Assembly: GCA_040269895.1 (NCBI GenBank)
Contig: CP158568.1
Location: 4,851,501-4,915,500 of the forward strand
Length of the DNA: 64,000 nt
Direction of reading: 5' to 3'
Source: Ancalomicrobiaceae bacterium S20
GTDB lineage: Bacteria > Pseudomonadota > Alphaproteobacteria > Rhizobiales > Ancalomicrobiaceae
The notes under the pieces were generated by a model that made no database searches, was not told the origin of the DNA, and worked only from the letters and a program-made list of their open reading frames with translations. Positions within the stretch are counted from its first letter, which is position 1; each line of letters opens with the position of its first letter. A program made the position numbers and the translations under genes. Below, piece by piece: positions 59,073 through 64,000 of this stretch.

Positions 59073-60287
59073 ATGACCGAGACCCGCCCGCAGCTCCGTG
59101 TCTATGACGACACGCGCGCGCTGTTCCATCTGCCCGAGGGCGTGATCTATCTCGACGGCAATTCGCTCGGCGCGCTGCCGCTCGGTGCCGCGGAGCGGGT
59201 GGCGCGCACGATCACGGCGGAATGGGGCGAGGATCTGATCCGGGCCTGGAACACGGCCGGGTGGTATGTCCAGCCGCGCCGGGTCGGCGACCGGATCGCG
59301 CGGCTGATCGGCGCCGAGCCCGGCTCGGTGATGATGGGCGATACGCTGTCGCTCAAGGTCTACCAGGCGCTCGCCGCCGCGCTCGACATGGTACCCGAGC
59401 GGCGGGTGATCCTGTCCGACACCGGCAATTTCCCGACCGACCTCTACATGGCCGAGGGCCTGATCACGACGCTCGGGCGCGGCCACGCGCTGCGGCTGGT
59501 CGCGCCGGAGGCGATCGAGGACGCGCTGACCGAGGAGGTCGCGGTTCTCTATATTACCGAGGTCGACTACCGGACCGGCCGCAAGCACGACATGGCGGGC
59601 CTGACCGCCAAGGCGCATGCGCTCGGCATCGTCACGGTGTGGGATCTGGCGCATTCGGCCGGCGCGCTGCCGGTCGATCTCGCCGGCGCCGGCGCCGATT
59701 TCGCCGCCGGCTGCACCTACAAGTACCTGAACGGCGGCCCCGGCGCGCCGGCGTTCCTCTATGTGGCGCCGCGCCATGCCGAGCGGGCGCGTGCCGCGCT
59801 GTCGGGCTGGATGGGCCACGCAAAACCGTTCGCCTTCGATCTCGGCTATCGCCCGGCCGGCGGCGTCGAGCGCATGCGTGTCGGCACGCCGCCGGTGCTG
59901 GCGCTCGCCGCGCTCGAAGCCTCGCTCGACATATGGGACCGGGTCGACATCGCCGAGGTCCGGGCGCGGTCGATCGCGCTCTGCGATCTGTTCATCGCCG
60001 AAGTCGAGCGGCGTTGTCCGTCGTTGCGGCTGGTCACGCCGCGCGACCCGGCGAGCCGCGGTTCCCAAGTGTCGTTCGCCTTCGAGGGCGGCTATGCGGC
60101 GATGCAGGCGCTGATCGCGCAGGGCGTTATCGGCGATTTCCGGGCGCCGGACATCATGCGCTTCGGCTTCACGCCGCTCTATATCGGCGAGGTCGAGGTG
60201 GTGCGGGCGGCGGAGATCTTGGAAGCGATCATCCGCGACGAGGTCTGGCGGCGACCGGAATTCGCGGTGGTCAACGCGGTGACCTGA
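59073..60287 (+). CDS. kynU: Kynureninase
   Basis: This PLP enzyme splits kynurenine into anthranilate and alanine. Motifs: VIYLDGNSLGALP, substrate region GWYVQPRRVGDRIARLIGA, PLP Asp in TVWDLAHSAGALPVDL, Schiff-base Lys in CTYKYLNGGPGAPAFLYV, and the C-terminal APDIMRFGFTPLYIG. 404 residues. The start ATG 59073 follows GAAGAGGAG. Last gene of the operon, followed by a terminator. Confidence 0.96.
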   Translation: MTETRPQLRVYDDTRALFHLPEGVIYLDGNSLGALPLGAAERVARTITAEWGEDLIRAWNTAGWYVQPRRVGDRIARLIGAEPGSVMMGDTLSLKVYQALAAALDMVPERRVILSDTGNFPTDLYMAEGLITTLGRGHALRLVAPEAIEDALTEEVAVLYITEVDYRTGRKHDMAGLTAKAHALGIVTVWDLAHSAGALPVDLAGAGADFAAGCTYKYLNGGPGAPAFLYVAPRHAERARAALSGWMGHAKPFAFDLGYRPAGGVERMRVGTPPVLALAALEASLDIWDRVDIAEVRARSIALCDLFIAEVERRCPSLRLVTPRDPASRGSQVSFAFEGGYAAMQALIAQGVIGDFRAPDIMRFGFTPLYIGEVEVVRAAEILEAIIRDEVWRRPEFAVVNAVT

Positions 60288-60314
60288 GCCGATCGGCTTC
60301 GGCTTGTTGCTTCG

Positions 60315-60352
60315 AAAAGGGCGGGATACGCGGTGCGCGTGTCCCGCCTTTT
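60315..60352. terminator. Bidirectional intrinsic terminator
   Basis: AAAAGGGCGGGATACGCG pairs with CGCGTGTCCCGCCTTTT. It sits between the convergent kynU and ligase genes and has A/T tracts at both ends. Confidence 0.8.
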
Positions 60353-60357
60353 CCGTC

Positions 60358-61983
60358 TCAGACGCGGGTGGCTTCGCGCAGCGCGAAGCGCTGGATCTTG
60401 CCGGTCGACGTTTTCGGCAGCGCGTCCACGAAGCGGACCGAGCGCGGGTACTTGTAGGGCGCGATGGTCGCCTTGACGTGTTCCTGCAGCTCGCGGACGA
60501 GCAGCGCGTCAGCCTCGTGGCCGCTGGCGAGCACGACATAGGCCTCGACGATCTGGCCGCGCTCCTCGTCGGGCGCGCCGATCACCGCGCATTCCGACAC
60601 CGCCGCATGGGCGAGCAGCGCCGCCTCGACCTCGGGGCCGGCGATGTTGTAGCCGGCGGAGACGATCATGTCGTCGTTGCGGGCGGCGAAGTGGAAGTAG
60701 CCGGCCTCGTCCTGGAAGAAGGCGTCGCCGGTGATGTTCCAGCCGTCCTTCACATATTCGGCCTGCCGCTTGTCGGCGAGGTAGCGGCAGCCGGTCGGGC
60801 CGCGGACCGCGAGCCGGCCGACCGTGCCGCGCGGCACCTCATGCATCGCCGCGTCGACCACCTTGGCCTCGAAGCCGGGCACCGGGCGGCCGGTGCGGCC
60901 GGGGCCGTGGTCGTCGAGCGTGTTGGAGATGAACACGTGCAGCATCTCGGTCGAGCCGATGCCGTCGAGGATCGGCTTGCCGGTGCGCTTGGTCCAGGCC
61001 TCGTAGACCGGCGCGGGCAGCGTCTCGCCGGCGGAGACCGCGATGCGCAGCGACGATAGGTCGGCGCCCTCGTTCATCGCCGCCAGCATGGCGCGGTAGG
61101 CGGTCGGGGCGGTGAAGCAGATCGTCGCCTTGTAGGCCTCGATCAGGCCGATCAGGTTCGGCGGCGTCGCAGTCTCGATCAGGGTCGCGGTGGCGCCGAA
61201 GCGCAGCGGGAACACCGCGAGGCCGCCGAGACCGAAGGTGAAGGCGAGCGGCGGCGAACCGACGAAGATGTCGTCCGGCGTGACGCGCAGCACGTTCTTG
61301 GCGTAGGTGTCGGCGATCGCGAGGATGTCGCGGTGGAAATGCATGGTCGCCTTCGGCACGCCGGTGGTGCCGGAGGTGAAGCCGAGCAGCGCAACGTCGT
61401 CGCGGCCGGTCTTCACCGCCTCGAAATTGACCGGCTTGTCGAGCGCGGCGCGGTCGAGCTCGGCGTCATGGTTGGCGGTGCCGTCGAAGCCGACCACCGC
61501 TTCCAGGAACTGGCTCTCCTTGGCGCAGGCAACCAGCTCGTCGAGGATGCGCGTGTCGCAGAGCGCGAGCTTGATCTCGGCCTTGTCGATGACCTTGGCG
61601 AGCTCGCCGGCGCGCAGCATCGGCATGGTGTTGACCACGACCGCGCCGGCCTTGGTCGCCGCGAGCCAGCAGGCGACCATGGCCGGGTTGTTGGCCGAGC
61701 GGATCAGCACGCGGTTGCCGGGCTTCACACCGTAGTTCTCGACCAGTGTGCGGGCGAGCCGGTTGGTCCAGTCGGACAGTTCCTTGTAGGTGCGCCGCCG
61801 GCCGTTGCCGATCAATGCGACGTGGTCGCCGAAGCCGCGCTCGACCATGCGGTCGGTCAGCTCGACGGCGGCATTCATGTACTCCGGATAGGCGAGCCCG
61901 GCGCCCGGCATCGCCGGCCAGGTGTCGAGCGGCGGCAGGCGATCGCGCGTGAACGTATCGACATGAACCGACGGACCCAACAT
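60358..61983 (-). CDS. 2-aminobenzoate-CoA ligase (benzoate-CoA ligase family)
   Basis: This AMP-forming acyl-CoA synthetase activates anthranilate to 2-aminobenzoyl-CoA, the substrate of the monooxygenase/reductase. Motifs: P-loop FTSGTTGVPKATMHFHRD, AMP region DGIGSTEMLHVFISN, ITGDAFFQDEAGYFHFAARNDDMIVSAGYNIAGPEVE and the C-terminal Lys in PKTSTGKIQRFAL. Together these are typical of the benzoate-CoA ligase family. Start 61983 follows a strong GGGAGGG site; 541 residues. It is transcribed opposite to the kyn operon, from the shared marR/ligase intergenic region. Confidence 0.88.
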   Translation of the reverse strand: MLGPSVHVDTFTRDRLPPLDTWPAMPGAGLAYPEYMNAAVELTDRMVERGFGDHVALIGNGRRRTYKELSDWTNRLARTLVENYGVKPGNRVLIRSANNPAMVACWLAATKAGAVVVNTMPMLRAGELAKVIDKAEIKLALCDTRILDELVACAKESQFLEAVVGFDGTANHDAELDRAALDKPVNFEAVKTGRDDVALLGFTSGTTGVPKATMHFHRDILAIADTYAKNVLRVTPDDIFVGSPPLAFTFGLGGLAVFPLRFGATATLIETATPPNLIGLIEAYKATICFTAPTAYRAMLAAMNEGADLSSLRIAVSAGETLPAPVYEAWTKRTGKPILDGIGSTEMLHVFISNTLDDHGPGRTGRPVPGFEAKVVDAAMHEVPRGTVGRLAVRGPTGCRYLADKRQAEYVKDGWNITGDAFFQDEAGYFHFAARNDDMIVSAGYNIAGPEVEAALLAHAAVSECAVIGAPDEERGQIVEAYVVLASGHEADALLVRELQEHVKATIAPYKYPRSVRFVDALPKTSTGKIQRFALREATRV

Positions 61984-62121
61984 GCGCTGACCCTCCCGCG
62001 ACAACGATCGTTCAAGGACGGCGGCTCGCCAAGTGCCGCATGCCGTCCACAGGCCGGCGCCGCGCCCCTCGCGGGCGCCCGGCCTTTCGTCAGAACCGAG
62101 GCTGGCATACGCCCCTATTTA

Positions 62122-62156
62122 GTTCAAGCATAAAATGTATCCATCTAAAGCATTGG
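62122..62156. promoter_or_regulatory. GCAT-pair operator candidate 3 (ligase / marR region)
   Basis: TTCAAGCAT (62123-62131) and CTAAAGCAT (62145-62153) with GCAT words 22 bp apart, in the 361-bp divergent region between the ligase and marR genes. The second half matches the one at the anthranilate operon promoter over 12 of 13 bases. The rest of 62005-62365 shows no gene. Confidence 0.65.
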
Positions 62157-62365
62157 AATCGGGCGGAGGTGCACGCGGTTCTTCTTCTGGCGGCGCTTCG
62201 CGTCAAAGCGCAGGATCCAGTGGATTTCCGGCTCAGAGCCTCGCGGCGGACGCAGCGCCGGCCGCATCGGCGGCAGGTCCGGCGAAGCCCGAACTGGCGC
62301 CGGATTGCGCCGGAACAGTACATTTGACATATGAAAGATGCCGGTCCCGTGATATCGAGCGGAAC

Positions 62366-62875
62366 ATGAACGAAACCATTCTCGAAGACGTCGAGGCGCT
62401 CGTCCGCGACGAGCCGGCCGGCTCGAAGATGGAGCTTCGGCTCTGGCTCCGGCTCCTGTCCTGCTCGAACCTGATCAGCGCGGAGATCCGCCGCCGGCTC
62501 CGGGCCGACTTCGACGTGACACTGCCGCGGTTCGACGTGATGGCGCAGCTCCACCGCGAGCCGGACGGGCTCCGGCTCGGCGACCTGTCGCGCCGGATGA
62601 TGGTCACCAATGGCAACATCACCGGCCTGATCGACCGTCTGGTCGAGGAAGGGCTGGTCGTGCGCGAGGCCGATCCGAACGATCGGCGCGCGACCACGGT
62701 GCGGCTGACGCGCGCCGGCTCGACCATGTTCCGCATGATGGCGAGCGCGCACGAAGGCTGGATCCACGAGCTGTTCGGCGCGCTCGGGCCGGTGCAGGTC
62801 GAGACCATGCTCGAGGATCTCGAAGCGCTGAAGCTCTCGGCGGCCGCAAAGATGCGAGCGGGCGACGACAAATGA
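62366..62875 (+). CDS. MarR-family transcriptional regulator
   Basis: This winged-helix repressor of 169 residues: helices at about 40-75, wHTH with LRLGDLSRRMMVTNGNITGLIDRLVEEGLVVREADPNDRRATTVRLT (recognition helix NGNITGLIDRLV, wing DPNDRRAT) and C-terminal dimerisation helix. MarR proteins of aromatic CoA pathways commonly sense the CoA thioester. Divergent from the ligase; the likely regulator of the three GCAT-pair promoters. Start 62366 (MNETILED) is chosen because sequence upstream in the frame is Ala/Pro/Ser-rich noise. Confidence 0.92.
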   Translation: MNETILEDVEALVRDEPAGSKMELRLWLRLLSCSNLISAEIRRRLRADFDVTLPRFDVMAQLHREPDGLRLGDLSRRMMVTNGNITGLIDRLVEEGLVVREADPNDRRATTVRLTRAGSTMFRMMASAHEGWIHELFGALGPVQVETMLEDLEALKLSAAAKMRAGDDK

Positions 62876-62949
62876 GGCGCTGAGGCGACCGCGCGGTTTC
62901 GGACCGGCGGCCGGGGCGCCTCACGTGCGGGCTCGCTGTTCGGCTCCGC

Positions 62950-63942
62950 TCACATCCGCGCGGCGGCGGCCGCCGGCTCGGCGAGCGCGGCGAATTCCGG
63001 CGGGGTCAGGATCAGCGACGGCGCCGCGGCGTCGAGCTGGGTCCACAGGTTCTCGGCCCGGCTCGGCAGCTTGTGCGAGGGGCGGTAGATCCGGATTTCC
63101 AGATCGATATCGAGATCGGGGCTGCCGGCGCGGACGAGGCGCGAGCGCAGGATGTCGTTGTGCGTCGTCGTCAGCGGCAGCCAGGCGACGCCGAGACCGG
63201 ACAGCGCCATGGTGCGCAGGCCGTCGGCGAGCGAGTTCTCATAGAGATTGTTGAGCCGCGGCAGGTCGGAGCGGGCGGCGATCAGGCCCTCGACCGCCCA
63301 GCCGAGCGAACATTCGCGGCTGTAGGCGAGATAGGATGCGGACCGCCGCGGGCCGACGTCGAGCGGATGCAGCGGCGCGCCGTTCTCCAACGCCGCGGAG
63401 AGCGGGATCAGCCGCTCCCGGCCGATCGTCACGTATCGGCATCCCTCCATCGGCAGCGGGCGGCCGCCGGTGCGGAAGATCGCACCGCTCGGATCGACCA
63501 GGCAGACGACGAAGTCGACCGAGCCGTCCTCAAAGGCGCTGGCACAGCCGGGCAGGTTGTCGGAGACGATCGCGAGCCGCGTGCCGCCGAGCCGGTTCTG
63601 GATCGCCGGGATCCAGCGCGGAAAGAAGGTCACCGACAGCACGTGCGGCGCGGCGAAGCGGATGCAGCGGTTGCGCTCGTCGAGATCCTCGCGGATCGCC
63701 CGGCGCGCGGCATTGAGCCGGTTCAGCGTCTCGCTCGCGGCTTCGAGCACCCGATAACCGGCGTCGGTCAGCTCGAACGGGTTGCGGCGCCGGTCGATCA
63801 GCGGCGTGCCGGCCCAGTGCTCGAGCGACTGGATACGCCGGCTGAAGCCCGACTGGGTGACGTTTCGGATCTCGGACGCCTTGGTGAAGTTGCGGGTCTC
63901 GGCGAGCACGACGAGATCTTCGAGCCAACGGATATCCAGCAT
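62950..63942 (-). CDS. LysR-family transcriptional regulator
   Basis: The DNA-binding domain (about residues 1-60; WLEDLVVLAETRNFTKASEIRNVTQSGFSRRIQSLEHWAGTPLIDRR) resembles the HypT/YjiE type of LysR proteins, followed by an effector domain (about 90-310). 330 residues from ATG 63942, which follows GGAAGGAG; the frame continues to 63978. It is convergent with the MarR gene. No target can be assigned because its upstream neighbour lies outside the window. Confidence 0.9.
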   Translation of the reverse strand: MLDIRWLEDLVVLAETRNFTKASEIRNVTQSGFSRRIQSLEHWAGTPLIDRRRNPFELTDAGYRVLEAASETLNRLNAARRAIREDLDERNRCIRFAAPHVLSVTFFPRWIPAIQNRLGGTRLAIVSDNLPGCASAFEDGSVDFVVCLVDPSGAIFRTGGRPLPMEGCRYVTIGRERLIPLSAALENGAPLHPLDVGPRRSASYLAYSRECSLGWAVEGLIAARSDLPRLNNLYENSLADGLRTMALSGLGVAWLPLTTTHNDILRSRLVRAGSPDLDIDLEIRIYRPSHKLPSRAENLWTQLDAAAPSLILTPPEFAALAEPAAAAARM

Positions 63943-64000
63943 CGATCCACTCCTTCCGGCCCTCTCCGGGTCTGCCATTGCCCCGGTCTGCCGCGTGGGC

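Overview
The window is high-GC alphaproteobacterial chromosome, most likely from Hyphomicrobiales (Rhizobiales). This rests on gene content and gene order: an mmgR-like small RNA beside an inositol-monophosphatase-family gene, N-formylglutamate amidohydrolase, cpdR and tRNA-Val; a galU / lytic transglycosylase / DUF459 block; and gltB-gltD. No insertion sequence, phage gene, CRISPR array or rRNA was seen.

Layout. Bases 1-23140 are core-like: an outer-membrane beta-barrel protein, a YnfA-family membrane protein, galU, an MltB-type transglycosylase, a DUF459 protein with an apparent frameshift, an OmpR-type two-component pair, a Ser-rich unknown protein, glutamate synthase (gltD, gltB), L-threonine aldolase, an Hsp20 with a possible RNA thermometer, an alpha/beta hydrolase, a HisN-like phosphatase, the small RNA, N-formylglutamate amidohydrolase, cpdR and tRNA-Val(GAC).

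Bases 23588-44132 form an accessory catabolic region. It holds two aldehyde dehydrogenases, two paralogous FAD amine/amino-acid oxidoreductases, a RidA protein, a DSD1-family aldolase, an unrecognised TIM-barrel protein, a PdxA-family dehydrogenase, two LysR regulators, one GntR/FCD regulator, a complete dipeptide-type ABC importer, an ornithine-cyclodeaminase-family reductase and a threonine-dehydratase-family enzyme. Three promoters spread over 11.5 kb share a nearly identical 41-bp element (25134-25174, 29631-29671, 36557-36597), which ties the region into one regulon, probably under the GntR protein. Aldolase, dehydratase and imine reductase families together resemble three of the four enzymes of the beta-hydroxyaspartate cycle. 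The aminotransferase is missing, so the real substrate is unknown.

Bases 45804-62875 form a tryptophan/anthranilate catabolic locus. Tryptophan 2,3-dioxygenase, an alpha/beta-hydrolase kynurenine formamidase and kynureninase would yield anthranilate. An AMP-forming ligase would activate it to 2-aminobenzoyl-CoA. A flavin monooxygenase / old-yellow-enzyme fusion would dearomatise it. SDR, enoyl-CoA hydratase, acyl-CoA dehydrogenase, thioesterase and RidA genes would carry out or support beta-oxidation-like steps. A divergent livKHMGF importer flanks it. The livK, monooxygenase and ligase/marR promoter regions carry a second shared element, two GCAT-type half-sites exactly 22 bp apart, plausibly the operator of the MarR protein at 62366. 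A LysR gene closes the window.

Two genes (DUF459 and livG) show single-base indels, two of the three in C/G runs, suggesting draft-quality sequence errors. All functions are inferred from reading the sequence; no database search was run.
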